Assembly: GCA_046727955.1 (NCBI GenBank) | Contig: JBKPDO010000165.1 | Span: 1 to 31,215, forward strand | From: DASVXQ01 sp046727955 | GTDB lineage: Bacteria; Actinomycetota; CALGFH01 | Direction: 5' to 3' | Length of the DNA: 31,215 nucleotides | Part shown: one piece after another, positions 7,645-15,223 of the stretch | How the letters are laid out: each line of letters opens with the position of its first letter | Numbering within the stretch: the first letter of the stretch is position 1 | Program-made: the position numbers and the translations under genes | The notes under the pieces: generated by a model | What the model was told of the DNA's origin: nothing | The model's input: only the letters and a program-made list of their open reading frames with translations | The model's database searches: none

Positions 7645-8184
7645 CTACTCCCCGGTGAGCCCGTCCACCGACTCCCGCAGCAGGTCGGCATGGCCGTTGT
7701 GCCGCGCGTACTCCTCGACCATGTGGACCAGGATCCATCGCAGGCTGGGTGCCCGACCGTCGGGCCAGGTGCGCCGGGCCAGCCGCTCCAGGCCGCCGTC
7801 GGCCAGCGCCTCGGTGACCAGGGAGCGGGAGCGGGCCACGGCGTCCTGCCAGAGCGCAAACAGCTGCTCGGGGGTGTCCTCGGCGGCTGAGTGCCAGTCC
7901 CAGTCGGGGTCGGCCTTCCAGTCCACCGTGTCCCACGGGGGCTGCCGGTCTCGCCCGTGCAGCCACCGGGGGAACCAGTTGGCCTCGACGAGGGCCAGGT
8001 GCTTGAGCAGCCCGCCCAGGGTCATCGACGAGGCGGCGACCGTCGCCCTCAGGCCGGCCGCGTCCAGTCCCTTGCACTTCCACGCCAGGGTCGCGCGCTG
8101 GTAGTCCAGGAAGCCCAGGAGAGTGGCGGTCTCGTCGGCCGCGAGGGGAGGTTCCGGGCGACCGTGCTCGTCCAGGTGGGGCAT
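7645..8184 (-). CDS. DinB-family (DUF664-type) protein, predicted metal-dependent
   Basis: A 179-residue protein. DinB-like domains are four-helix bundles with three His metal ligands; here candidates are the His in LGGLLKHLALVEANWFPRW, and two in VHMVEEYARHNGHADLLRE, the typical spacing. The DWDW segment, WRW-type ending and the ETATLLGFLDYQRATLAWKC opening match the DUF664 subgroup found widely in actinobacteria. Some relatives are mycothiol- or bacillithiol-dependent transferases; the reaction here is unknown. I start at ATG 8184 because the upstream in-frame sequence is Pro/Arg-rich and unlike the family; a TACACT box ends eight bases before this ATG, hinting at a leaderless message. Intact and monocistronic. 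Confidence 0.8.
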   Translation of the reverse strand: MPHLDEHGRPEPPLAADETATLLGFLDYQRATLAWKCKGLDAAGLRATVAASSMTLGGLLKHLALVEANWFPRWLHGRDRQPPWDTVDWKADPDWDWHSAAEDTPEQLFALWQDAVARSRSLVTEALADGGLERLARRTWPDGRAPSLRWILVHMVEEYARHNGHADLLRESVDGLTGE

Positions 8185-8192
8185 GGGTGGTG

Positions 8193-8198
8193 AGTGTA
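8193..8198 (-). promoter_or_regulatory. Candidate -10 box for the DinB-family gene
   Basis: Read on the minus strand the sequence is TACACT (TANNNT class), eight bases before the ATG at 8184, with no ribosome site between. Consistent with a leaderless or near-leaderless transcript. Confidence 0.3.
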
Positions 8199-8495
8199 CC
8201 GGCGGGTCCACCGCTGGGCCAGGCCCTGTTGCGCTTGAGTGGCGCGCGGGCGGTGACGGTCCAGGTCGAGCGCTTGGACGTCGTCTCTGCCGACGCGCGG
8301 GCGTGGTGGGCTGGGCGACCACGCGCCCAGCCCCCAAATAGTGGCCGCCGGTCGGTCAGCGAGATGGTGCTGGGGGCCGGCGTGCTCCAGTGGACTGTCG
8401 GCCAGGGCTCCAAGAAACTGGGAAAGCAGGAGCCGTGGCGCAGCTTGGGGATGGCCGGCTCCTTACGCGCCCGGGTGGCTGGCCCTCCGTGGGCG
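8199..8495. other. Intergenic stretch, no gene seen
   Basis: About 300 bases between the DinB gene and the MMPL remnant. Open frames exist because of high GC, but none has recognisable motifs or a ribosome site. Confidence 0.35.
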
Positions 8496-9062
8496 TCAGG
8501 TGGTGAGCGCCGCCGTCTGGTCGTCCTCGAGCTCGTCGAGGTCGAGGTCCGGTCGGCGGTACAGGCCGCTTGGCCACCACAGCCAGCGCCCGACATCGAG
8601 GTCGAGCGCGCTGACCAGCACCGAGCGGACCACGAAGGTGTCGAGCAGCACGCCGAACGCCACCACAAAGCCGATCTCGGTCGCGAGGACCACCGGCAGG
8701 CTGCCGAGGGCCGAGCGCAGCTGGTCGACGGTCGCGAACGACGCTTGGCTGTCGGTGCTGCTGGTGAGCGTGCCCTCGATGTAGCTGAAGCCGTCGCGGG
8801 TCACCGGCGCGCTGACGGCAGCGACCCTGGGGTGTCCGCCAGGGCCGCCTGCAGTTGTGGGGCTGCCGGGGACCGGCCGATCACCTGGACCGGGTCGCCG
8901 GACCCGGCTGGGAAGTGCCGGTCGAGGGCCTGCTCCCCGGTCACCGCCTCGGGCTTGCTGCGACGCACGTCCTTGTTCTGGAGCAGGTTGTTGGCTTTGA
9001 GCCCGGTCAGGCCGAACGCCATGACCCCGAGGGCCACGGCCGTCACCAGCCATACCATCCGC
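8496..9062 (-). pseudogene. MMPL/RND-family transporter, multiply deleted and frameshifted
   Basis: Two minus-strand frames together hold three pieces of an MMPL-type membrane transporter (about 700 residues normally). The upstream frame gives RRPRMVWLVTAVALGVMAFG, a membrane helix, then a periplasmic piece with VTGEQALDRHFPAGSGDPVQ. Near 8830 the frame shifts and the story resumes at RVAAVSAPVTRDGFSYIEGT. After SALGSLPV there is a jump straight to VLATEIGFVVAFGVLLDTFV, the last helices of the family, followed by a tail ending at 8496. The N-terminus and several hundred central residues are absent. Such transporters export lipids or drugs in actinobacteria; this copy is dead. Its 5' end abuts an ISAs1 fragment. 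Confidence 0.65.
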
Positions 9063-9065
9063 GGG

Positions 9066-9275
9066 CGGCGGGCGGTCGCGGTCGACGGCAAGACCCTGCG
9101 GGCAGCGGCCACCACGCCACCGCGCCGATGCACCTGCCCGCGGCGATGGACCATGCCACCGGCGGGATCCTCGCCCAGACCGAGGTGGACGCCACCACCA
9201 ATGAGATCACCCGGTTCCGGCCACTGCTGGAGCGGCTGGACCTCGCCGGGCAGGTGGTCACCGCCGACGCTGACC
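9066..9275 (+). mobile_element. ISAs1-family transposase fragment, frameshifted
   Basis: The plus strand reads AVAVDGKTLRAAAT and, after a shift into the next frame, MDHATGGILAQTEVDATTNE and ITRFRPLLERLDLAGQVVTA ending in DAD. This is the centre of an ISAs1 (DDE, H-repeat-associated) transposase: the first catalytic Asp is in VDGKTLR and the second in VVTADA. The family continues with LHTQ-type sequence, which is missing. A few bases lost near 9120 explain the frame change. The fragment begins within a few bases of where the MMPL remnant ends, so one may have inserted into, or recombined with, the other. No terminal inverted repeats were recognised. Confidence 0.65.
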
Positions 9276-9490
9276 CGTCCTCTCCACCACGAGCCAATCG
9301 GGCGACTGCCCAGAGCTTACGACGTCACCCAAGTCCTGCCCTCCTCGGCCTCACAGGCCCGTGAACCCGACACTCCGGCACTTTGCCGAGGCCCTGGAGA
9401 CCTCCTCCGCCGGCTCACTGGCCAACTGGATTGTCCGGGGTCTCGCGGTGCAGGTGGGGCACCGGTGCCCGGCTGTCAAGGTGGAGCGCC

Positions 9491-9736
9491 CTACGAACGA
9501 ACGACCTTGACAGCCTGCCCGGGACCCGGGCGGCCGACAGCACAAAACTTCGCCGCTTCCGAGTCCGGCAACCAAGGAATCCGCAGGTCGGCAAGGCCGT
9601 AGGCCCGGGATAGCTCCCCGGCGATCAGGTGTGGGGCCAATGCAGTAGCGTCTCCGACCTGACGATCAGTCCATTGGTCCATGTGCTGTACGACACAGCC
9701 TCCAAGTGCCATGCGACACAAGTCCTTCCCCGCCAT
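9491..9736 (-). CDS. Small hypothetical protein or gene fragment
   Basis: An 81-codon frame whose middle (DQWTDRQVGDATALAPHLIA and GELSRAYGLADLRIPWLPD) has a natural residue mix and is less Arg/Pro-rich than chance frames in this GC range. I do not recognise a family. No ribosome site supports the upstream ATG. It lies in a 550-base zone between the ISAs1 scrap and the TIR gene, where the plus strand also has a natural-looking stretch (NPTLRHFAEALETSSAGSLA at 9364-9423) that I cannot place. Both could be remnants. Confidence 0.2.
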   Translation of the reverse strand: MAGKDLCRMALGGCVVQHMDQWTDRQVGDATALAPHLIAGELSRAYGLADLRIPWLPDSEAAKFCAVGRPGPGQAVKVVRS

Positions 9737-9748
9737 CGGCCCGACCGT

Positions 9749-9754
9749 TATGAT
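9749..9754 (+). promoter_or_regulatory. Possible -10 box upstream of the TIR gene
   Basis: TATGAT is a good -10 match in an otherwise GC-rich stretch, about 78 bases before the ATG at 9832. The -35 position (TTCCCC) is poor. Confidence 0.25.
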
Positions 9755-9831
9755 CCGTTAATGGCGTCAAGCGCTTGGCGGTTCAGTCCCGGCCTGGTCG
9801 GGATGACGGTCGGATCGCGGGGGGACCTCTT

Positions 9832-11055
9832 ATGGCTGCATCCGCCCCGGCGGCTTCGGGTCGGATCTTCATCAGCTATCGGCGCGAGGAGACGGACTTC
9901 GCGGCCGGCTGGCTCCACGATCGGCTGACCGACCGCTTCGGTCGCGGTCAGGTCTTCAAGGACGTCGACTCGATCCAACTGGGCGATGATTTCGTCTAGG
10001 TGATCACCAGAGCGGTCGCGTCCTGTGACGTGCTGTTGGTAATCATCGGTAATGAGTGGCTGACAATCACCGATGACCACGGGCGGCGTCGCCTCAATAA
10101 CCCCGATGATTTCGTGCGGCTGGAGATCGAGGCTGCCTTGACGCGCAACGTCCGTGTCATCCCAATCCTGGTGAACGATGCGCGCATGCCACGACCCGAT
10201 GAGCTGCCGGACACCCTGGCAAGGCTGGTGCGCCGGCAGGCCCTCGAGCTCAGCCCCAGCCGCTTCGACTTCGACACCAGCCGGCTGCTCAAGGTGCTGG
10301 ACTGGACCCTTGCCGAGGTGCGCACGGCACACGACGATGCAACCTGGAAGGTCGCGCCGGCAGGGAAGGCGCCAGACCCCAGCACGGCGGAGGTCCAGAA
10401 GGCGCCGGAACGGCCTGAGCAGGTGGCTCAGCCGCCTTCGGACCGGGGTAAACCGCCAGACACGCTGCGCCGACGCCTCTCCACCCGGGCGCGGATCCTC
10501 GCCGGGGTCGGCGGCGGCGCGGTGTTGCTCACGTTGCTGATCATTGCCGTGGTCGTCAACTCCAATACGACCAACACCGGACCCAGGAGCCTCGAGGATG
10601 TCGCTGCCAACTTCGGACCAGCGACCGACCCACCGCCGCGCCACTTCACTCTCGACACCCTCGAAACGACATACAGCAAGCGGGATGTCGCCCGACTCCG
10701 GCCATTACTGAAGAGTCTGGGCTTTCGTCGTGGCTTTGCACGCACGGCGGAGTCGAGCAACGGCGAACGGCTGGGCCTGTCCATAATGGAGTTCGAGTCC
10801 CCGGCGGCAGCGAAGAAGGCTGAACCACAGATCGGTGTCTGCTACCAGTGGCCGCAAGGCAACTTTGACATACCCTCGGTCCAGGAGGCGACGGGGCGAC
10901 GTTGCCCCGATCCTACTTCCGGAAAACCGGTCCAAGAAGCCATCTTCACCCGTGGCCCGTTGCTCTTCAAGGTGAAACTCGAGCGGATCAAGGATCCAGG
11001 ATCGACAGCCAGGATCGTGGAGATGGCGCGCAGTCAGGCAGAGAAGGCCGGTTGA
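9832..11055 (+). pseudogene. TIR-domain transmembrane protein interrupted by one in-frame amber codon
   Basis: With GGGGGGA upstream, the ATG at 9832 opens a TIR domain: GRIFISYRREETDFAAGWLH, then FKDVDSIQLGDDFV. Codon 56 (9997-9999) is TAG. The same frame then continues without a break through VITRAVASCDVLLVIIGNEW, FVRLEIEAALTRN (its first Glu is the likely NADase catalytic residue) and VIPILVND, completing the TIR fold. It ends a 407-codon reading frame with a Pro-rich linker, one membrane helix (ILAGVGGGAVLLTLLIIAVV) and an extracytoplasmic domain of about 170 residues that I do not recognise. Relatives usually have Glu at the TAG position, so one G-to-T change (GAG to TAG) explains it. 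The second part could be restarted at the GTG directly after the stop, but such a product would lack the first TIR strand. TIR proteins can act as NAD-cleaving defence effectors; that role here is inference. Confidence 0.75.
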
Positions 11056-11287
11056 TCGGCGCGCCGGTGTCCCACGCTATTGCTGTGACTGGCGCTGGTC
11101 CTCGCCCTGGCCAACTGTACACGGGATCCCGAAAGCACATATCACCGCGGTAATCAAACGGAGTGATGCCATTTCGCGTTTCCGCTGGTGAGAAGCCTGA
11201 CAAGTCACACCGTTGGCTACCCCCGTAGTAACTTCACCGCTTGGAGTCCAGCAGGCGACCCACCAGGCGGCCCGCAAGGAGCCGAGC

Positions 11288-11611
11288 ATGCCCACCTACG
11301 TCGCGGAGCGCTACCTGCCGGGCGGCACCTGGGAGCAGGTGCTGGACGCGGCCCGTCGGGTCAGGCGCAGCGCCGCCCAGCTGGCGGCCGCCGGGACGCC
11401 CGTGCGGTACCTGCGGTCCACGTTCCTGCCCACAGACGAGACCTGCCGCTGCCTGTTCCAGGCCCCGTCCGAGGACGCCGTCAGGCAGGCCAACGACCGG
11501 GCGCAGCTCCCCGTCGACCGCATCGTCGAGGTCGTGCACGTCGCCGCCGAGGACCTGGCCGACGGGCCCGAAGACAGGTCCCGCCCCTGCGCCAACAAGG
11601 AGCAGCCATGA
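11288..11611 (+). CDS. DUF4242 family small protein (SCO4226-like, possible nickel binding)
   Basis: A 107-residue protein starting MPTYVAERYLPGGTWEQV, with AAGTPVRYLRSTFLPTDETC followed by CRCLFQAPSEDAVRQAN and LPVDRIVEVVHV. This matches DUF4242, a ferredoxin-like fold related to the Streptomyces nickel-binding protein SCO4226. The usual F-x-P-x-DETC-x-C-x-F-x-APS signature is present. AAGGAG lies seven bases before the ATG. The stop overlaps the start of the next small gene (ATGA at 11608), so the two are translationally coupled. Metal binding is family knowledge, not visible directly here. Confidence 0.8.
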   Translation: MPTYVAERYLPGGTWEQVLDAARRVRRSAAQLAAAGTPVRYLRSTFLPTDETCRCLFQAPSEDAVRQANDRAQLPVDRIVEVVHVAAEDLADGPEDRSRPCANKEQP

Positions 11612-11760
11612 ACGCTCGCACCGCCATCCGCTCGGCAACCCTCGCCCTGCTGGTCTGGGTGCTGCTGGCGGTCCCCACCGCAGCGGCGCTGGCGCTGGAG
11701 CACCCGCCCGCCGGCACCCCGCCCAGCGGCTTCGCCGCCCAGGACACCGGCAACTTATGA
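11608..11760 (+). CDS. Small secreted or membrane peptide coupled to the DUF4242 gene
   Basis: A 50-residue frame whose ATG overlaps the DUF4242 stop in ATGA. Residues 7-29 form a signal-peptide-like helix (SATLALLVWVLLAVPTAAAL) after two basic residues, with an AXA-type cleavage site near ALA. The remaining 20 residues (PPAGTPPSGFAAQDTGNL) are Pro/Gly-rich. The frame ends at 11760 exactly where a truncated minus-strand DUF488 gene also ends, so the peptide may be the stump of a longer exported protein. Function unknown. Confidence 0.5.
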   Translation: MNARTAIRSATLALLVWVLLAVPTAAALALEHPPAGTPPSGFAAQDTGNL

Positions 11761-11771
11761 AAACTCAAATA

Positions 11772-11873
11772 AGCCAGCCCTCGCGGCCAGATCCGGTCGA
11801 CCAGCACCCTGGTGCCGTCGCCCGGCTGCGGGTCCTCATACACCCGGCGTACCCGGACTCCTCCTCCCGCCAT
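11772..11873 (-). pseudogene. DUF488 N-terminal stump
   Basis: From ATG 11873 the minus strand encodes GVRVRRVYEDPQPGDGTRVL then VDRIWPRGLA. The RVRRVY-E-x-P-x-PGDG-x-RVLVDR-x-WPRG block is the diagnostic opening of DUF488 proteins (about 120 residues, function unknown). After WPRGLA the sequence becomes unrelated. Only the first 34 residues remain. Confidence 0.65.
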
Positions 11874-12049
11874 CGCCTGCCCCCTCCCTGCGAGGTCCCG
11901 CTCCTGGCCAGATGGCTGGCCGCCGCGAGCCCGGTGGGCTCACCCCCGGCGGCGGACACCGGCGGGTCGCCGCGCCCGCGCGGACCACGCTACGACCCCG
12001 GCCGACTGCCCCGCCCAGCTCTCTCGCGGTCCTTTGCCAGCACGGTCGT

Positions 12050-12089
12050 CCCGCGCCATCCCGGTCAGGGTGGCGCGGGCGCGCGGGAC
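12050..12089. other. Strong GC hairpin with an alternative pairing partner
   Basis: CCCGCGCCA (12050-12058) pairs perfectly with TGGCGCGGG (12071-12079); a further CCC/GGG pairs inside after one bulged T, leaving a five-base loop. GTCCCGCGC (12048-12056) can instead pair with GCGCGGGAC (12081-12089). The two structures are mutually exclusive. It sits in about 420 bases without a gene, some 200 bases before the FAD reductase. There is no T-tract, so a classic terminator is not evident. The rest of 11874-12292 shows no supported gene. Confidence 0.4.
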
Positions 12090-12292
12090 CGTCACGGAGC
12101 CCGCCCGGGCAGTGGCGGGCCCCCGACCGCAGGCACGGCGCTACCATGAGATGCCGAGGGGGTGGTGCGCGCCTTGGCCTCCAGGGGCTGGGGCGTTGCA
12201 GTTCGGCAAGGGACCAGACAGCGATGATCGGGAGCTCCCGGAGTGCCTTGTTTGGCGCTGCGAGGCGGCGGCATTGCGGGAGAATGGAGCCC

Positions 12293-13321
12293 ATGTCTGA
12301 GGGGACCGGCACCAAGCCGATGGTGATCGTCGGTGGCGGCAAGGCCGGCGGCATGGCCACCGCAACCTTGCGTGACGAGGGGTTCGCGGGGCCGGTCGTG
12401 CTCATCAGCCGGGAACCGGGCATCCCGTTTGGGCGTCCCCCGCTGTCCAAGACCTACCTGCGATCCGAAGAGGACCTCAACGGCTGGTACGTCAGGCCCG
12501 CCGACTGGTATGAAGCCAATGACGTCGAGCTGCGCGCCGAATCGGTCGTGGCGGTTGATCCGGCCGCGCACCGGCTGGTCCTGGGGTCGGGCCGGCAACT
12601 GGAGTACCAGAAGCTCCTGCTGGCCACGGGAGGGCGCAACCGGCGGCTGCGGATCCCTGGGGCCGAGCTGGCCGGCATCCACTACCTGCGCACGGTGGCC
12701 GAGTGCGAGGCGATCAAGCGCGAAGCCGTGGCGGGCCGGCGCGCGGTGGTGGTGGGCATGGGGTTCATCGGCTGCGAGGTGGCGGCCTCCCTCACCCAGC
12801 TCGGGGTGCACGTCACCGCAGTCTTTCCCGGCGCCAACCCGCTGGAACGGGTCCTGGGCACCCAGCTCGGCGCCCTGCTCGGTGGGATGCACCGCGCCAA
12901 GGGGGTCCGGCTGCTCGCCGGCGCGCAGGTCGCGGCGTTCGAGGGGGCCGAGCGGCTGGCGGCGGTGGTGCTGGCCGACGGGGAGCGGGTCGCGTGCGAC
13001 TTCGCCGTCGTCGGCGTGGGGATCGATCCCGAGGTGCCCGCCGTCGCGGGCGCATCCATGGCGGAGGACAACGGGATTGTCGTCGACGAGCGGTGCCGCA
13101 CCAGCGCGGCGGACGTCTACGGGGCCGGCGACGTCGCCAACCATCTGCATCCGGTGTTGGGCCGCATCCGGGTGGAGCACTACAACAGCGCCGGCCACCA
13201 TGGAGCCGCGGCGGCGCGGTCGATGCTGGGCTCAGCCGCCCCGTTCGACTACATTCACAACTTCTGGTCCGACCAGTACGAGCACACGCTGCAGTACGTC
13301 GGCCACACCACCAGGAAGTGA
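12293..13321 (+). CDS. FAD-dependent pyridine nucleotide reductase, C-terminally short
   Basis: A 342-residue flavoprotein of the ferredoxin/rhodocoxin reductase type. The FAD motif is MVIVGGGKAGGMA near the start, with GRPPLSKTYL following. The NAD(P)H-binding motif is VVVGMGFIGCEVAASL (about residues 152-167), and TSAADVYGAGDVA near residue 275 is the second FAD motif. WSDQYEHTLQYVGHTTRK then ends the frame, whereas relatives go on for about 50-70 residues (WDRFVVRG-type) to complete the interface domain at about 400 residues. So it may be truncated, though both nucleotide sites are intact. The start is the ATG at 12293, with GGAG close upstream; an in-frame ATG at 12284 is possible. The gnd remnant begins seven bases after its stop. 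It probably passes electrons from NAD(P)H to a small iron-sulfur protein; the partner is unknown. Confidence 0.75.
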   Translation: MSEGTGTKPMVIVGGGKAGGMATATLRDEGFAGPVVLISREPGIPFGRPPLSKTYLRSEEDLNGWYVRPADWYEANDVELRAESVVAVDPAAHRLVLGSGRQLEYQKLLLATGGRNRRLRIPGAELAGIHYLRTVAECEAIKREAVAGRRAVVVGMGFIGCEVAASLTQLGVHVTAVFPGANPLERVLGTQLGALLGGMHRAKGVRLLAGAQVAAFEGAERLAAVVLADGERVACDFAVVGVGIDPEVPAVAGASMAEDNGIVVDERCRTSAADVYGAGDVANHLHPVLGRIRVEHYNSAGHHGAAAARSMLGSAAPFDYIHNFWSDQYEHTLQYVGHTTRK

Positions 13322-13328
13322 GGACGCG

Positions 13329-14079
13329 ATGCAGCTTGGCATGGTCGGCCTGGGCCGCATGGGCGCCAACCTGGTCCGGCGGCTGCTTCGCGGCGGCCAC
13401 CGGTGCGTCGTCTTCGACGTCAACCCGGCGTCCGTGGAGCGGCTGCGGGCCGAGGGAGCGGTCAGCGCGGCGTCCCTGGACGACCTGGCCGCCAAACTGA
13501 CCCCGCCGAGGGCCGCCTGGTTGATGGTGCCGGCCGGGGTCGCCGGCCAGACGGTGGCGGAGCTGGCCGAGCGGCTGGAGCCCGGCGACGTGGTGATCGA
13601 CGGCGGCAACTCCTACTACCGCGACGACGAGCGGCGCGCGCAGACCCTGGCCGCTAGGGGCATCCACTACCTGGATGTCGGCACCAGCGGCGGGGTGCTC
13701 GGCCTGGACCGGGGGTTCTGCCTGATGATCGGCGGCCAGGCCGAAATCGTCCGCCGGCTGGACCCGGTCTTCCGGACGCTCGCGCCGGGGGTGGCGGCGG
13801 CGCCGCGAACCCCCGGCCAGGAGGGCGAGCCGGCCCCCGCCGAGCACGGCCACCTGCACTGCGGCCCGGCCGGCGCGGCCATTTCGTGAAGATGGTCCAC
13901 AACGGCGTCGAATACGGGATCATGGCCGCCTACGCCAAGGGTCTCAACATCCTCCGCCAGGCCAACGTCGGCGCCCGCCAGCAGGCGGCCAGCGCCGAGC
14001 GGCGCCGCTGCGCGACCCCGAGTTCTACCGCTACGACATCGACACCGCCGCGGTCGCCGAGGTGTGGCGGCGCGGAGCA
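13329..14079 (+). pseudogene. gnd: 6-phosphogluconate dehydrogenase, two frameshifts and no C-terminus
   Basis: The ATG at 13329 opens MQLGMVGLGRMGANLVRRLL, the Rossmann NAD(P) motif, followed by GDVVIDGGNSYYRDD and LDVGTSGGVLGLDRGFCLMI, all diagnostic of decarboxylating 6-phosphogluconate dehydrogenase (6-phosphogluconate to ribulose-5-phosphate plus CO2). At 13875-13877 one base is missing, so HCGPAGA runs to TGA at 13889. The next frame carries the catalytic helix, FVKMVHNGVEYGIMAAYAKG, then a second shift near 14003 moves to PLRDPEFYRYD and AVAEVWRRG. There homology stops at about 14076; the last 50-80 residues are absent and the tal ribosome site follows. In its original order it belonged with tal in a pentose-phosphate cluster. 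The two shifts could be sequence errors, but the missing C-terminus could not be mended by single bases. Confidence 0.75.
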
Positions 14080-14098
14080 GGGAACGAGGAGGATCGCC

Positions 14099-15223
14099 AT
14101 GACCGATCAACTGGCCACGCTGACCGAGGCAGGGGTCTCGATCTGGCTGGACGACCTTAGCCGGGAACGACTGACCTCAGGCAGCCTGGCCGACCTGGTC
14201 ACACACGACCGCGTGGTGGGTGTGACCACCAACCCCACCATCTTCGCCAAGGCGATCACCAGCGGCGACGCCTACGACGCACAGATCCGTGACCTGGCCG
14301 CCCGCGGTGTCGACGTGGGGGAGGCGTTGCGGGCGCTGACCACGTTCGACGTGCGGTGGGCCTGCGATGTGCTCCGCCCGGTCTACGACACCACCGGGGG
14401 CGTGGATGGGCGAGTGTCGATCGAGGTCGACCCGCGACTCGCCCATGACACCCAGGCGACGATCGCCGAGGCGCGGGCCCTGTGGTGGGCCGTCGACCGG
14501 CCGAACCTGTTCATCAAGATTCCGGCCGCCCGCCAAGGGCTGGCGGCGATCGCCGAGTGCCTGGTGGAGGGGATCAGCATCAACGTCACGTTGATCTTTT
14601 CTCTGTCGCGCTACGACGCCGTCATGGACGCGTTCCTCAACGGCATGGAGCGGGCACAGAACGCGGGGCACGACCTGTCCTCGACCGCTTCGGTGGCCTC
14701 GTTCTTCGTCTCCCGGGTCGACGCCGAGGTCGACTCGCGGCTGGACAAGCTCGGCACTTCTGAGGCGGCCGAGCTGCGCGGCCGGGCGGCGATCGCGAAC
14801 GCCCGGCTGGCCTACCAGCACTACGAGCAGGTGTTCTCCTCGCCGCGGTGGGCCAGGCTGCAGGCGGCCGGGGCTCGACCGCAGCGGCCGCTGTGGGCGT
14901 CGACGTCGACCAAGGACCCCGCCTACCTCGACACCCGTTATGTGGTCGACCTGGTTGCCCCCAACGTGGTGAACACCATGCCGGAAGCCACCCTGCGCGC
15001 GGTCGCCGACCACGGCGAGGTGCCCGCCGACTCGGTGCGCGGACACTACGACGACGCCCATCAGGTGCTCGACCGGCTGCGGGCGCTCGGGATCCACTAC
15101 GCCGGCGTAGTGCAGACCCTCGAAGACGACGGCGTGGCCAAGTTCGACGCCAGCTGGGATCAGCTCGGCGAGCAGCTGGCCGCCACCCTGCGGGCACAGC
15201 GCACACACCAAGAGAGGACCTAG
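14099..15223 (+). CDS. tal: Transaldolase
   Basis: A complete 374-residue transaldolase of the long actinobacterial type, which moves a dihydroxyacetone unit between sugar phosphates in the non-oxidative pentose phosphate pathway. It opens MTDQLATLTEAGVSIWLDDL; GVTTNPTIFAKAI at 41-53 and VSIEVDPRLAHDT at 106-118 are the phosphate-barrel motifs. LFIKIPAARQGLAAI contains the Schiff-base lysine, K140. INVTLIFSLSRYDAV and the late ASTSTKDPAYLDTRYV are normal. GAGGAGG lies six bases before the ATG. It follows the broken gnd by about 20 bases. Directly after its stop, an ATGGCCACGGGGCAC opening ends in TGA after five codons, which may be the stump of the next gene of the operon. It is the one intact enzyme of this small pathway cluster. 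Confidence 0.92.
   Translation: MTDQLATLTEAGVSIWLDDLSRERLTSGSLADLVTHDRVVGVTTNPTIFAKAITSGDAYDAQIRDLAARGVDVGEALRALTTFDVRWACDVLRPVYDTTGGVDGRVSIEVDPRLAHDTQATIAEARALWWAVDRPNLFIKIPAARQGLAAIAECLVEGISINVTLIFSLSRYDAVMDAFLNGMERAQNAGHDLSSTASVASFFVSRVDAEVDSRLDKLGTSEAAELRGRAAIANARLAYQHYEQVFSSPRWARLQAAGARPQRPLWASTSTKDPAYLDTRYVVDLVAPNVVNTMPEATLRAVADHGEVPADSVRGHYDDAHQVLDRLRALGIHYAGVVQTLEDDGVAKFDASWDQLGEQLAATLRAQRTHQERT

Noticed and set aside
7561..7670. Repeated TGTCTGCCC words as an IS end or attachment site
   Set aside because: The copies are imperfect and lie in G/C-rich sequence; no matching partner or target duplication was found.
8187..9602. A 471-codon open plus-strand frame
   Set aside because: It is mostly antisense to the MMPL remnant, with Arg/Ser/Pro-rich chance sequence. 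Only the short VDGKTLR part is real, and it belongs to the ISAs1 fragment.
9832..11055. TAG at 9997 as evidence of a recoded genetic code or pyrrolysine use
   Set aside because: Other genes here end with TAG as an ordinary stop (for example PSSD-type shadows aside, the methyltransferase ends at TAG 1901-1903), and no insertion element was seen. A point mutation or sequence error is simpler.
11077..11172. A 31-residue minus-strand peptide with a signal-like start (MASLRLITAVICAFG)
   Set aside because: No ribosome site and no neighbour context; in an AT-richer patch such a short hydrophobic frame can occur by chance.
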